From positions 57,164,001-57,228,000 of the forward strand of contig JBITNC010000001.1 in assembly GCA_050084985.1 (NCBI GenBank): DNA of 64,000 nucleotides, in the 5' to 3' direction. Made by a program: the position numbers and the translations under genes. The notes beneath the pieces were generated by a model. It had not been told where the DNA came from, did not search any database, and was given only the letters and a program-made list of their open reading frames with translations. Below, in pieces: positions 33,001 through 44,438 of this stretch. This DNA is from Nageia nagi. Its lineage: Eukaryota; Pinophyta. The number at the start of each line of letters is the position of its first letter. The first letter of the stretch is position 1.

Positions 33001-33010
33001 CATGGTCTTC

Positions 33011-33681
33011 TATTCCATATTACCACTACATTACAATTAAAAGGAAAAAATAATTAACTTATATATCTTAAAGAAATATATCTAAAAACATTGAAAGATA
33101 TCAGATCTCAAGATTTTTATCATTTTTTGAAAGTAATAATTTACTTTAAAATAATATTTTTAATGTAAATAAAATAAAATTAATTGCGAGTTATTTTAAT
33201 GTATGAATTAAAAAATTATTATTTATTTTTTTAAATCAAATTAACTATTATTTATATTTTCATGAAATCATATTATATTACTTAAATAATATACACACAA
33301 ATATTTATATAATTAAAACATGATTGAATGTGTCAAAATATTTATCTTTATTTTTATCAAGAGATCAACTATCATGATTAAAAATGAAATTATCATCAAT
33401 AAAATATTCATAAAAAATGAAACTTAACATTATATTATTATCTATTAATGGAATATGAATTTTTAAGATCCTTCCTAAAAGTTTTATAGTGTTTACTATA
33501 CAATATATATACTTAATTAATCGTATTAACTACTAACTACTAATTTAATAAAAAGAATAAGGCCCTTCTTAAATTTTTGTTTTTAGAGCTAAACGATCAT
33601 AGTCCAACCTATCCATTATTAACAATATCAACTACTAATTTAATAAAAAGAATCAAGCCAAGTCCATCAAATAGCTTAGAT
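33011..33681. other. AT-rich stretch between copia-3 and family D
   Basis: No gene. The words CTACTAATTTAATAAAAAGAAT occur twice, near 33536 and 33633, about 97 bp apart. It continues at 43046 once family D is removed. Confidence 0.4.
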
Positions 33682-33686
33682 CAAAC
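33682..33686. repeat. Target site duplication CAAAC (left copy)
   Basis: CAAAC directly precedes TGTAGGCACTCG. The same five bases follow CGAGTGTCTACA at 43041-43045. The flanked object has inverted, not direct, long repeats. Confidence 0.75.
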
Positions 33687-33779
33687 TGTAGGCACTCGAA
33701 ATAAACCCTATCTCTAATTTACTCATTTCATTCTGAAATATTCTACATTCCAAAATGTTCTATTTACGGGCTTCTGTTA

Positions 33780-34490
33780 TTTGATTATTCCTTACTGACA
33801 TCATCACTTTCGGGATTCGGTTTCATTTAAAATGTGAACATCGTTCTCCTTGTGACATCATCGTTATACTTTCGGAATGTTATACTTACTGGTTCTAGCT
33901 ATTTGATCCCTCCTTGATGATGTCATCACTTCTGGGATCCAGTTTCATTCAAAATGTGAACTCCATTCTCCCTGTGACATCATCATCATATTTTTGAAAT
34001 GTTATACTTACAGGTTCCAGCTATTTGATCCCTCCCTGATGACATCATCACTTCTGGGATCTGGTTTCATTCAAAATGTGAACTCCGTTCTCCCCGTGAT
34101 GTCATCATCATATTTTTGGAATGTTATACTTACTGGTTTCAGCTATTTGATCCCTCCCTGATGATGTCATCACTTCCAAGATCCAATTTCATTCAAAATG
34201 TGAACTTCGTTCTCCCTGTGATGTCATCATCATATTTCCAGAATGTTATACTTACAGGTTCTAGCTATTTGATCCCTCCTTGATGACATCATCACTTCCA
34301 GGATCCAGTTTCATTCAAAATGTGAACTCCATTCTCCCTATGACATCATCGTCATATTTCTGGAATGTTATACTTACTGGTTCCAGCTATTTGATCTCTC
34401 CCTAATGATGTCATCACTTTCAGGACCTGGTTTCATTCAAAATGTGAACTCCGTTCTCCCTGTGACATCATCATCATATTTTTGGAATGA
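33780..34490 (+). repeat. Six ~121-bp tandem units in the left LTR
   Basis: The word GTTTCATTCAAAATGTGAAC (or a one-base variant) recurs six times from about 33820 to 34430 at about 121-bp spacing. Each unit also has a TGATGTCATCA or TGACATCATCA core. The right arm has only two such units. Confidence 0.9.
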
Positions 34491-34740
34491 TCTACTTCCC
34501 AGCTCTGGCTATTTGGTCACCCCTTGCTGACCTCATCATCTCTAAAACCCAAGCTTTTCCACAACTAAGCTTTATCATTTACTTCCAGAATGTGCTACTT
34601 CCAAAACACTTAATTCATCGGCTCCAAATATTTGGTCACTCCTTGCTGACCTCATTATCTTTAGAATCTGGGCTTTTAACAAAACACGATTACCTTATCC
34701 TTTGTGATGTCATCATTTCATTCCGGAATGCTTAACTTCC
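34490..34740 (+). repeat. Two ~118-bp units of a second type in the left LTR
   Basis: CTTGCTGACCTCAT recurs near 34525 and 34645. The reverse complement, ATGAGGTCAGCAAGG, occurs four times in the right arm and also in the LTR of the Tat-like element. Confidence 0.85.
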
Positions 34741-35208
34741 AAAACATTTTACTTTCGGAATGCTTTTACTTTGGAACACTTTCATTCTGGAACACTTTTA
34801 TCTACTGACTCTGGCTTTTTGTTTGCTCCAGAAAAACTCCCAGGGATTTTAAAATGAACTCATGATTGCAAGTAAAGTACACCAGGGCTTCAATAAAGCA
34901 TTCATTAAGATTTAAAATTATATTATCAGTAATCTTATGATCCTTGTCATCAAAAAACAACCATAGAGCGAACATTTTATAAAATTGTTAAGTAATCAGC
35001 TACGATCCAATATGATCATCGATGATCTCTCATGATCGTTAATGATCCATGAACAGTTAAACAACAGATAAATCTAAGCCTGGAATAGCCTAATATAGGC
35101 AATTTGTAATCATGGATATAGATGGAAGATAATAACATGTCAAAATTTAGTTCAAGAGGTTACCTGAAATCTGGGGATGGCAAACAAATTAATAACAAAC
35201 TATTGAGC

Positions 35209-35217
35209 TTATAAATA
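35209..35217 (+). promoter_or_regulatory. TATA box of the family D left LTR
   Basis: TTATAAATA in GAGCTTATAAATACAAGC, downstream of the tandem units and upstream of two AATAAA signals. The right arm has the same sequence inverted near 41755-41772. This sets the transcription sense of the LTR. Confidence 0.65.
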
Positions 35218-35815
35218 CAAGCTCTGTAGGTGAACAAAGGGACCCCAATTCTATTGTAGCGAAGCTCTGCTAAAATCCTATCAAGAGGTTATTTGCAAAA
35301 GGGTCGTAAGCTTGATCGATAGTAATTCTTATATCAATTATATTTCCATTATGTTATTCATTGGCTGATTTATATGTGAGAGCAGGTATGCTTTTGATGT
35401 GTTGTTCATTTTCTGTGTGCAGGGTCAATACAGGAGAAGAACGACGAAAGTAAGCATGGAAGAGAACAACAAAGGAATAGACAAAAACACTTCAAAACTC
35501 TGTGAAGATTACTCTAGTACATACAGAGCTGATTATCAGCGATTCAAAGATTGGTTGACGATGATTCACCAGATAGATAATAAAGACTGATCGTTGTCCA
35601 TCCACCTACATTGATTGTTATCGATTCGCAACAATCGCTGTCAAATGTTGATTACAACATATCAATAAAAACTCGCTTATTTGTATTCAAATACTTTAGA
35701 ATATAATATCATTACTATTATCGATGTGTATGTTTGAATATGTTCATGATTAATTATGTTGAATGATTTATCTTTCTAAATTGCATTTTAGGTTCATAAT
35801 TTGATGTACACAATC

Positions 35816-35836
35816 TGGCGCTAGAAGGAGGGCCCC
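35816..35836 (+). other. Primer-binding site of family D
   Basis: TGGCGCTAGAAGGAGGGCC begins three bases after the LTR end. The TGG start and position fit a tRNA 3' end complement, though I cannot name the tRNA. At the right arm only ATCT of this remains (inverted, 41117-41120) before the sequence diverges. Confidence 0.55.
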
Positions 35837-36363
35837 TTGCATGCATTGCAGAAAATTAAAGCAAAAATAGGATCAATTGCATATTATTTTGATTTTATTT
35901 TTAAATCTGTTTGCATCTTGTGGAATTAGAAACTAATTTAATCTGTTGTTTTGTTGTTGTTTTCTGTGTTCTGTGGATCATCAACGATCGTAGTAGAATC
36001 ACTGATGATCTCTACAAGATGGGTATGTTTTCTAATCTAATATAAATACAGTAAGCGTAATTAGGCATTTAAAATGACAGTCGATAAAATTGTGTGTGAT
36101 CTCTTGGCTCAGAGTGCATATAGGAAATGGGTAGTATGCATAAATGTATTTTACGATGTTTGCTTAAAAGAAAAAGAAAGAAAATGTTCAAATGCTACAT
36201 TGACATGTTTCATTTATGGAATGATATAATAGGTCATACAAAGAAATAGGTTTTAAAAGACGTTAAAATTTGATCTTATTTAAGTTTTTTACTTTGAAAT
36301 CCTTTTATAACAAATAGAAACATAGGCATGTGTCAGTCACTCTAGACCCATACAAATCTTGAA
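35837..36363 (+). other. Leader between primer site and gag, family D
   Basis: About 525 bases without an open frame. It fits an untranslated leader. Confidence 0.4.
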
Positions 36364-38690
36364 TTGTTGAGAACAATTAATAGGCCTTTGAATCTTATCA
36401 TTATGAGGTTCGTCTTGGTTGCACTTTTAAACTATGTGCCTTTTTCTATCAAAGTAAAACCAAAGATACAAAGACTATGGTCACATCTTACCAAGAAAAC
36501 CTTAGATACTTATTCTACTTCAAAGGTCATGAAGAGTGATTTTTATATCGACATTGAAAAGCTTTTACCATACTTAGCAGAAATAGAACAATGTACTATA
36601 CCTCTTCTTCAATCTTCAGAAAGCCTTGTTAGATCCCATGAAGAGCTAGAGTATAGTTATTCCATTCCTTCACCCTCATCATGGGATGAGTTTGACACTA
36701 AAAATAATGAGCCCATCATAAAGATTGAAAACTCATCGACACATCTCATCAAATTAAAATCTTGTTGTGCATCTCCTTTCGAGACTATAGAACCTAATGA
36801 ATCCAATTTGCTAAGGGATGAATCAAGTATTAATGTCGAAGGCCTTGATGCAACATCCTATGCTAATCATATGACCCCCTAGAGTTGGATACCTTGATGT
36901 CTTCACCCCAACCTTGGGATGAATATGATATTAAAGAAGATGAGTTTGACATGAATCTTGAAGATCTTTCAAAGCATTCTTTAGAATTGCAATTTCATTC
37001 TCCTCCCCTTCTTGAGGTTACAAGACCTTCTATTGATTCCCATGAATCTCATGATATTATTGAGTTCAAGGATGAAACTTGTTCACTCTCATCATAGGTA
37101 GAAGTTGAAGAGCCTCACATAAGAATTAAAAAATCCATAGATTATCAACCTTAAAGCTCTTCTTCACAAGCTAGGATAACTAACCCCACCTATCAAAAAA
37201 TACTTCATAGGGCTGAGTCTTGTATGGAATATTTTGATAGAATGACCTCGTATTCCGTAATAACCTCGCAAACAATGCCTCAATGTAAGATCTCAAACAA
37301 ATTTTTCTATGATCCTTACACCTGTGAGATACCCTCTTTTTTGAAGTTAGAGGCAAAGAGAAAACACATAGAGAGAGATGGTGAAGAAACTATGAACTTT
37401 AGCAAAAGATATGAAGATGCTAAATATAAGTTAAAAGAGGAAGCCAAACTTAAAGAAAATAATATAGAACTCAAAGAAAAAGAAAAGCTAGAGCTTGACA
37501 AACAACGACAATTTTTTGATAAGGTAAAACAAGAGGTTCAAGATAGTTGGTTATTTCATGAGAAGTCTCAACAAAATAAAGTACAACCATCTACAACTCT
37601 TAGAAATTCAATACAAGGGCATCATTTACCTTCTAATCTTCCATCATTATCATCTTCATCATTGTTATCAAGATCCCCTTTTGATGATGAATCTTATAAT
37701 TCAAACCTAAAGTCAGAAAGAAATGTCAATCATAGAAGATATCGAAAATATCCTCAGGGTAGTTGGAAAAATAATGAATTAGAGGATTTCATGAAGGATT
37801 TCATGAATAAAGAAATGAACATACCAAGGTTCAAGAAATTGACATATGATAATATTTGCAATGAACCCATACATCCAAGTGTCCTTAAGAAAAAATTACC
37901 TTACAACTTTGAAATACCTAAGATAATTCCTTTTACAGGAAATAAGGATCCTAAGGAACATTTAAGGTGGTTTAAGTTTTCAAATTACCTAATTTATAAT
38001 GATGAGGACTTGATGCTACATTTGTTCCCCATGACGCTTGCTGCCCAAGCCCTGGAATGGTATAATAATTTTCCACGACATAGTATTTATTCATTTTCTC
38101 AATTGGCAAACTTGTTCTTACAACATTTTAGGATTTATATCAAAGAAGAATCTTCTATTTTGGATCTTGTAGAACTAAAACAATCTCAGAATGAATCAAT
38201 TATCAACTTTGCTTCACGATGGTGGGATATACTCTATCGCATGCCCTATACCTTACCTCAGGAGGAGTTAGTTAAATTATTCAGTCAAAATTGTTTAAGG
38301 CCTATAGCTAGTATATTACAAATTCAACAATATAATACTCTCGAAGAAGCTATTGCTCAAGTAGTTATAATTGAGAAGGTCAAAATTGAATATGGTGAAA
38401 TAAAAATTATGAGAAAATAAAAATACAACAAAAATAAGTATTGTAATTATCACCATCAAAGAGGTCATAGTACAAAAAATTATCTAGCATTGAGAAATAG
38501 AACTCAAAATTCAATCAAAGATAATAACTTGGAAGTTGAAGACCATAATTCTATTTCAGATCAAAATTTAGAAAATTATCAAGAATCACTTCCTTCATAT
38601 CAAGTAAATACAGTATCTATTGTACCTAATTATAGTCAAGTGACACCCACTTGGAATTCAAGTAATCAACCTATTATGAAATAGTTGGAG
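36364..38690 (+). pseudogene. gag: Gag pseudogene, family D
   Basis: Open pieces at 36364-36882, 36885-37097, 37224-38420 and 38490-38684, separated by stops and one frame change. The N-terminal half is acidic and Ser-rich, with repeated WDE(F/Y)D motifs. The gag core lies at about 37900-38390 (GNKDPKEHLRWFKFSNYL, ALEWYNNFPRHS, LDLVELKQSQNESIINF). A zinc knuckle near 38440-38495 reads CNYHHQRGHSTKN followed by Tyr instead of Cys. The knuckle type resembles that of family C. Confidence 0.8.
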
Positions 38691-38755
38691 TTGATACTGG
38701 AACTCAAAACGTACAAGAAAAACAAATTGATACATCATATAATCAAAAATCCAAA

Positions 38756-39448
38756 ATGCAAGCTCCTCCATTGATGCATCAGCATATTATTTCTTTTTAT
38801 GACCATGAGAGACAACCAAAGAAGGGACCTCAAGGGTTAGACCCACCTCTCCATGTCATTGGTAAAGTAAATGGTAAAATTGTTAAGAGGATATTAATAG
38901 ATGAAGGGTCAGATGTCAATATCATATCTACATTGGCATATCACAAATTGAATCTTCCCTTCTCTCATATTTCTTTACCATCATTACAAATAAAAGCATT
39001 TAATAATGCCTTATGTTCAACAATAGGGTCGATAGTGTTATCCATCACCATTGGATGTAAGACAATACAAACATTATTATATATCATTGAAGGAAACATC
39101 GAACAATATAATATTCTTTTAGGTAGACCATGGATTCACGAAATGGAATGTGTCCCATCTACATTTCATGGTTGTATAAAATACATTCATGAAGGAGTAC
39201 TCCATTGTGTACGAAGAGATGAAAATCCATACTCACATTATAATGTTACAAAATCATCGAAAATGAAACTTCCTATGCAAAAGTCAAAGGGGAAATCATC
39301 ATCCATCTTTGCTAGGCAAGTGCATAATCATAAAGATATGAGATGGAGATTAAAATCCAAAGATTATTACATTGATGGAATGCAATCATCAGAACAACCT
39401 AAGATGGTGGTAGGTCATTGGGGCAGTTGTCCTCTATCTTACTTTTGA
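38756..39448 (+). pseudogene. Aspartic protease remnant, family D
   Basis: 230 residues. The active-site loop is LIDEGSDVNIIS, the D-x-G-S form common in plant gypsy proteases. ILLGRPWIHEMECVPSTFH follows, the usual C-terminal half. The product would process Gag. The frame is open, but no RT follows, so the element is non-autonomous as it stands. Confidence 0.75.
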
Positions 39449-39491
39449 TCTCCTCATGTTTTACATAGATCACATTGGGGCAATTGCCCTC
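39413..39491 (+). repeat. CATTGGGGCAGTTGTCCTC direct repeat with purine-rich core
   Basis: CATTGGGGCAGTTGTCCTC near 39416 and CATTGGGGCAATTGCCCTC near 39475, about 59 bp apart. The ACATTGGGG core resembles a polypurine tract, but no LTR follows. Confidence 0.6.
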
Positions 39492-39495
39492 CATC

Positions 39496-39511
39496 AAAAA
39501 AAAAAAAAAAA
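39496..39511 (+). repeat. 16-A tract
   Basis: Unbroken run of 16 A a few bases after the second CATTGGGGC word. The normal 3' LTR would be expected near here and is absent. Confidence 0.85.
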
Positions 39512-41120
39512 CAAATCATCACAACATGATTTAGACATCACACAAACATCAAAAATATGATTAAAAACTAAAATAATCACATCTAATTTTGAAATAGGTT
39601 ATAATATGTTTATTGTATTTCCATGTCTTTCCCTTTTTCCACCTCATATTCATCACCCATTACGTTGAAATATTTGAGTATTAGATTATATTCTAACAAT
39701 TCATCAAGGCATATATACTATACATCATCCATGATCACTTCCATATCATTATGCAAATATGTTTAATACTTATCGTAAAAGAAATAGTTTATGAAATTAA
39801 TATTCTTATTGACTTTATCAACCTTCATCATGAAATTTTTGAAACTTTGGATGATAAACAAACATGACTATGATACACTTAAGGTTATTACAGACTCATA
39901 CACATCTTCACATTTTAATAATCTTAAAACAGTCAAGAATGAGGTGTTACAAGAGCATGATTTCTAGCAAAAGTATTACATGTTCATCCTATTATTCGCT
40001 TCATCTCAAACCTAAGAATCATTTGATAGTTTTAAAAACAAAAAAGAGAGGTGAAAAGAGATGACGAAAAAAAAGGGAGAGGTGAAAAAGAGATGACGAA
40101 AAAAAAAAAAAATTTTGTTACAATGATTCTTGGGTTGAAGTGAGATGGAGGGGTTAATCCTCATCGAGGCTATGGATGCCTATCTGGCAATGGGGCATAC
40201 CTTATGAGTGGCAACATGTCCATACTGGTTAGCGACCTTCTTTCCTATGGACCTCTGTATGTTTCATATGGATGGAATAGCTTATATATTTTATGCTCTT
40301 GTGACATTTAGTTTGAGATTGTCTAGAGATGGAAATGAACATCATTGCACACACATGAGTCTATGATAATTCTGAGAACATCATGACTTTGTTTTATATC
40401 ATCTAAAGAAGGAAAAATCTAATGGTGATTGGTTAATATGGTCAACTTGAATATTGTGATCATTACATTTCTTCATCATCCCATGCCTTCATCCCATACT
40501 ATTTATTATTACATAGTCATTAAATATTACACTTACATTTATCAATGCCTTGATGAGTTGATTAGTTTATCTCTCTAAATACTCAATACATCCTATGTCC
40601 ATTCATTTGTTATACTAGTTTCATATTAACATCCACCATCCCCCCATACACATTATACTATACCAACTTTCATGTTTTATTAGCCAACATCCATATATTT
40701 CCTAATCCATCTTTACCGACTGTTAACTTGGAGATGCTTCCATATTATTTGAGAAAAAGAGTGAGTAATTTCTCTCCCCATTAATATGGGAGTCAACATT
40801 GTTGTTGTTAAAACCTTTTGCTTCTATTCTTATCTACAAGTTTAAGCAAGAAATTGTCCTTAGTAGATTGATAAAAGTCAACCCTAGAACATTGTTAAAT
40901 TTTATAGCTGCCATTATTCTTTGGGATCGAGAGTAAGAAATTGCTCTTCCCTTTGAATTGGAAGTCGGTGTTCTTCTTCCCTTTCCATTCACTATCATCT
41001 ACCCATAAATTGAATGTGTGTTACATCTTGTTCCATATCCTTTTTTACATGCTATCATAAAATAAAAAGTATTAGTAGCCAAGTTTGATAAATGATACAA
41101 TCTAATACTGCATTTTAGAT
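39512..41120. other. Non-coding interior of family D before the inverted arm
   Basis: No gene. It contains short A-rich repeats at 40035-40115 (GAGGTGAAAAGAGATGACG twice) and a GGCTATGGATGCCTA word. At 41110-41118 GCATTTTAG forms a 9-bp inverted repeat with CTAAAATGC at 41142-41150, just across the LTR edge. Confidence 0.4.
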
Positions 41121-43040
41121 TGTGTATATCAAATTATGAACCTAAAATGCAATTTATAAAGATAAATCATTCAACATAATTAATCATGAACATATTTGAC
41201 AATACAAATCAATAATAATAATGATATTATATCTGGAAAAAGAGATTTTGAAGAAATTTAATGCAATAAGAAACTATTAACGATTTGTCTGAATCGGTAT
41301 CGATTTATTATAAATCGACAGCAATTGTTTTAATCATCAACAATCCACTATGGATAATCAACAACCACTATGGTTGCGCTTATGGTAAACTTAGGCTTTT
41401 GTCATCAATCTAAGAAGTCACTATCGACCGATATGCAAATTGTTGACGATTCATGACTTTTACTGAACTTTTGTAGAATCTTGAAATATCTGTATCTCTT
41501 TTTGGTTGTTCTCTTTCATGCTTACTTCCATCATTCCTTTTTTGTATTGACCCTGTACACAGAAAATGAACAAAGCATCAAAAGCATACCTGTTCTTAAA
41601 TATTAATCAGCGAATGAATAACATAACATGGAAATATAATTGATATGAGATTTGCTATTAATCAAGCTTACAACCTTTTGCTAATAATCTCCTAATTTGA
41701 TTTCGGCAGAGCCTTGCTACCGTCAGATTGGGTCCCTTTGTTCACCTACAGAGCTTGTATTTATAAGCTCAATAGTGTGTTATTAATTTGTTTGCCATCC
41801 CCAGATTTTAGGTAACCTCTTTAACTAAATTTTGACATGTTATTATCTTCCATCTGTATCCATGATTACAAATTGCCTATATTAGGCTATTCTAGGCTTA
41901 GATTTATCTGTTGTTTGACTATTCATGGATCGTTAACGATCATGAGAGATCATCGATGATCATATCAGATCGTCACTGATTACTTAACGATTTTATAAAA
42001 TGTTCACTCTATGGTTATTTTTTATGACAAGGATCATAAGATCACTGATAATATAATTTTAAATCTTAATGAGTGCTTTATTGAAGCCCTGGTGTACTTT
42101 ACTTGCAATCATGAGTTCATTTTAAAATCCCCAGGAGTTTTTCTAGAGCAAACAAAAAGGCCGGAGTCAGTAGATAACAGCGTTCCAAAATGAAAGCGTT
42201 TCGAAAGTAAAAGCATTCTGGAAGTAAAACGTTCCGGAAGTTAAGCATTCTGGAATGAAATGATGACATCATAAAGGATAAGGTAATCGTGTTTTGTTAA
42301 AAGCCTAGATTTCGAAGATAATGAGGTTAGCAAGGAGTGACCAAATATTCGAAGCTGGTGAATTAAGTATTCCAGAAGTAGCGCATTCTGGAAGTAAATG
42401 ATAAAGCTTAGTTGTGGAAAAGCCCAGGTTCCAAAGATGATGAGGTCAGCAAGGAGTGACCAAATATCCAGAGCTGGTGAATTAAGTGTTCCAGAAGTAG
42501 CACATTCTGGAAGTAAATGATAAAGCTTAGTTATGGAAAAGCCTAGGTTCCAGAGATGATGAGGTCAGCAAGGAGTGACCAAATATCCAGAGCTGGTGAA
42601 TTAAGTGTTCCGAAAGTAGCACATTCTGGAAGTAAATGATAAAGCTTAGTTATGGAAAAGCCTAGGTTCCGGAGATGATGAGGTCAGCAAGGGGTGACCA
42701 AATAGCCGAAGCTGGGAAGTAGATCATTCTGAAAATATGATGATGACATCATGGGGAGAACAGAGTTCACATTTTGAATGAAACCAGGTCTTGAAAGTGA
42801 TGATGTCATCAGGGAGGGATCAAACAGCTAGAACCAGTAAGGATAACATTTTAGAAATATAAAGATGACATCACAAGGAGAACGATGTTCACATTTTAAA
42901 TGAAACCGAGTCCCGAAAGTGATGATGTCAGTAAGGAATAATCAAATAACCGAAGCCAGTAAATAGAACATTTTCAGAATGTAGAATATTCTAGAATGAA
43001 ATGATTAAATTAGAGATAGGGTTTATTTCGAGTGTCTACA
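41121..43040 (-). repeat. Right LTR of family D (minus orientation)
   Basis: 1920 bp. Read on the minus strand it starts TGTAGACACTCG and ends TGATATACACA, then ATCT. It has four units of the ATGAGGTCAGCAAGG type (42300-42700) and two of the ATGTGAAC type (42740-42960). Total length differs from the left arm mainly through these counts. Confidence 0.85.
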
Positions 43041-43045
43041 CAAAC
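43041..43045. repeat. Target site duplication CAAAC (right copy)
   Basis: Identical to 33682-33686. Confidence 0.75.
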
Positions 43046-44002
43046 AATATACCATACTCATGCCTCTTCCAACTTTCTATATATAATGACTAAATCTCTT
43101 AGATGTGACAGAGTTACTGGAGTTCTCAAGGTATTTATAGTTTTGTTTCCAATTATTCTCCATCCTACGATGTTTACTTTTATCAATTGTTCATAAGATT
43201 TTTTGTCAATCTGAATGAAGGATTGATTGAAATATAATAATAAAATTAAAATATTAACTATAGTGATAGATCCCCTTTATCTTCATGGGGTGACTCCTAC
43301 AATAGTCATATCATCTTAAACCAAGTCCACCTTATAAATTTGATCTCTGGTGCTAACCTTATTTATTCTAATGTTCTAATATTTTGAATTTAAATAACAT
43401 TTTAAGTTTTATTCCTTTTAATTTCACATATTAATTTTATTAATTGATGAAGTAATTTATTTCTTATTACTTAAAATAAATTACAATATTTATTTTATAA
43501 CATAAATTAATATTTATAGAATTTATTAAAGTTTACTCATAAGTAAATATATATCAATTAAGTATATGAATAATTTTTCATATATTGAGTTGTATAATAA
43601 AATCGTTAAATTTATTCCTCATTTAATTTTTTAGTTTCATTTTTTCCTTTCAAAAAAATATATAATTTGAATGAAAAAGAAATGCTCAATAAAATAAAAG
43701 ATTTTATTTTATTTTTCATAATTTATTAATTTATTACTTATCAAACAAAAAATAGCTCAAAGAAGTTTATAATTAACTAAATAAAAAATATAAATGGTTA
43801 TAAACAAAGTTAAGGGACTTTGATAATTTAAAAATAGATTTAGAATTCTCAATCAAATATAGCACCCACCCCTTTATTGCATAAATTTTAAATACCCATG
43901 CCCCACTCCCCCTATAAAATATTTATCGATATATTGATAGTTAAACTTGATATTAAAAATACCCCTTGGTAGGACTCAAATGGTATTTACTATATCCTAA
44001 CA
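43046..44002 (-). repeat. Probable 3' LTR region of copia-4 and AT-rich flank
   Basis: Minus strand: TGTTAGGATATAG starts at 44002 straight after a purine tract (CCATGGGGGGATCAT, 44003-44017). TGTTAGGATATAG-like starts are common in copia LTRs. The far end is not defined, and the rest to 43046 is AT-rich without a gene. Confidence 0.45.
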
Positions 44003-44017
44003 ATGATCCCCCCATGG

Positions 44018-44438
44018 AGTGATGAAGACATCACTGGATGATCGATGAACTTGTAAACCTAGAAAATATTGCATTTCACCCATATCATTCATCTCAAACT
44101 CATTTACCATGGCAACTTTAAATTGTTGTAGTATGGAAGTGGAACTACTCATGAAGATAATATCATCAACATACAAACAAATGATGATGAAGTTAATTCT
44201 AGTTATCTTTATGTACAGTGTGGCTTCCATTGAAAACCTCTGATATCCATTCTAGAAATAAAGGTGTCAATTCTAGAGTACCATGTCCTAGGTTCTTGTT
44301 TGAGCTCGTAAAGAGCTTTCTTCAACCTGTACACTATAGCTTCATAGGAAGTGCTTATGAATCCTTGTGGTTAATTCACATACACTTCTTCCAAATTATC
44401 ATTCAAGAAGGTAAATTTACCATCTATTTGGTAAATAG
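44018..44438 (-). pseudogene. Copia-4 RT, downstream part
   Basis: The minus strand encodes LKKALYELKQEPRTWYSRID, CLYVDDIIFMSS with the catalytic YVDD, and MQYFLGLQVHRSS. It ends abruptly at the purine tract of the 3' LTR, so the end of RT and all of RNase H were deleted. Its upstream half continues at 58843 beyond family C copy 2. The reading frame resumes cleanly if that insertion and one 5-bp copy are removed. Confidence 0.85.
44434..44438. repeat. Target site duplication AATAG (left copy)
   Basis: AATAG precedes TGTTAACACC; AATAA follows the other end at 58843-58847. One base differs, as expected for an old insertion. Confidence 0.75.

Larger units (their letters stand above)
28557..33010 (-). 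mobile_element. Copia-3: decayed Ty1/copia element
   Basis: Minus strand, same domain order as copia-1: gag (33000-32107), protease and gag-pre-integrase (32123-31575), integrase (31570-31048), RT (30470-29691), RNase H (29718-29389), purine tract and probable 3' LTR. A degenerate primer-site-like TGGTATTTGAAGTG sits near 32990 before gag. No 5' LTR is recognisable beyond it. Stops and frame changes are fewer than in copia-1. Confidence 0.85.
33687..35812 (+). repeat. Left LTR of family D (plus orientation)
   Basis: 2126 bp, TGTAGGCACTCG to TGATGTACACA, then ATC and a primer site. U3 is about 1.5 kb and mostly tandem repeat; TTATAAATA lies at 35209; AATAAA occurs near 35578 and 35666. By eye the non-repeat part is about 95% identical to the reverse complement of 41121-43040. 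Confidence 0.85.
33687..43040 (+). mobile_element. Family D: gag-protease gypsy insertion with LTRs in inverted orientation
   Basis: A 9.35 kb insertion. The left arm (33687-35812) is an LTR in plus orientation with TATA box, AATAAA and primer-binding site, followed by gag and protease remnants on the plus strand. The right arm (41121-43040) is another copy of the same LTR in minus orientation, so both U3 starts (TGTA...) face outward and both U5 ends face inward. CAAAC duplications flank the whole. No RT, RNase H or integrase is seen. It could come from integration of an abnormal cDNA with two U3 ends, from a later inversion, or from a misassembly. An ordinary pair of direct LTRs is excluded by the sequence. 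Confidence 0.8.

Noticed and set aside
33780-34490. CRISPR-like array (regular ~121-bp repeats)
   Set aside because: The whole unit repeats, with no unique spacers; it is a tandem U3 repeat in a plant LTR.
33687-43040. DNA transposon with long terminal inverted repeats, or a DIRS element
   Set aside because: The arms contain TATA, poly-A signals and a primer site and enclose gag and protease, so they are LTRs. No transposase or tyrosine recombinase is seen, and the 5-bp duplication does not fit DIRS.
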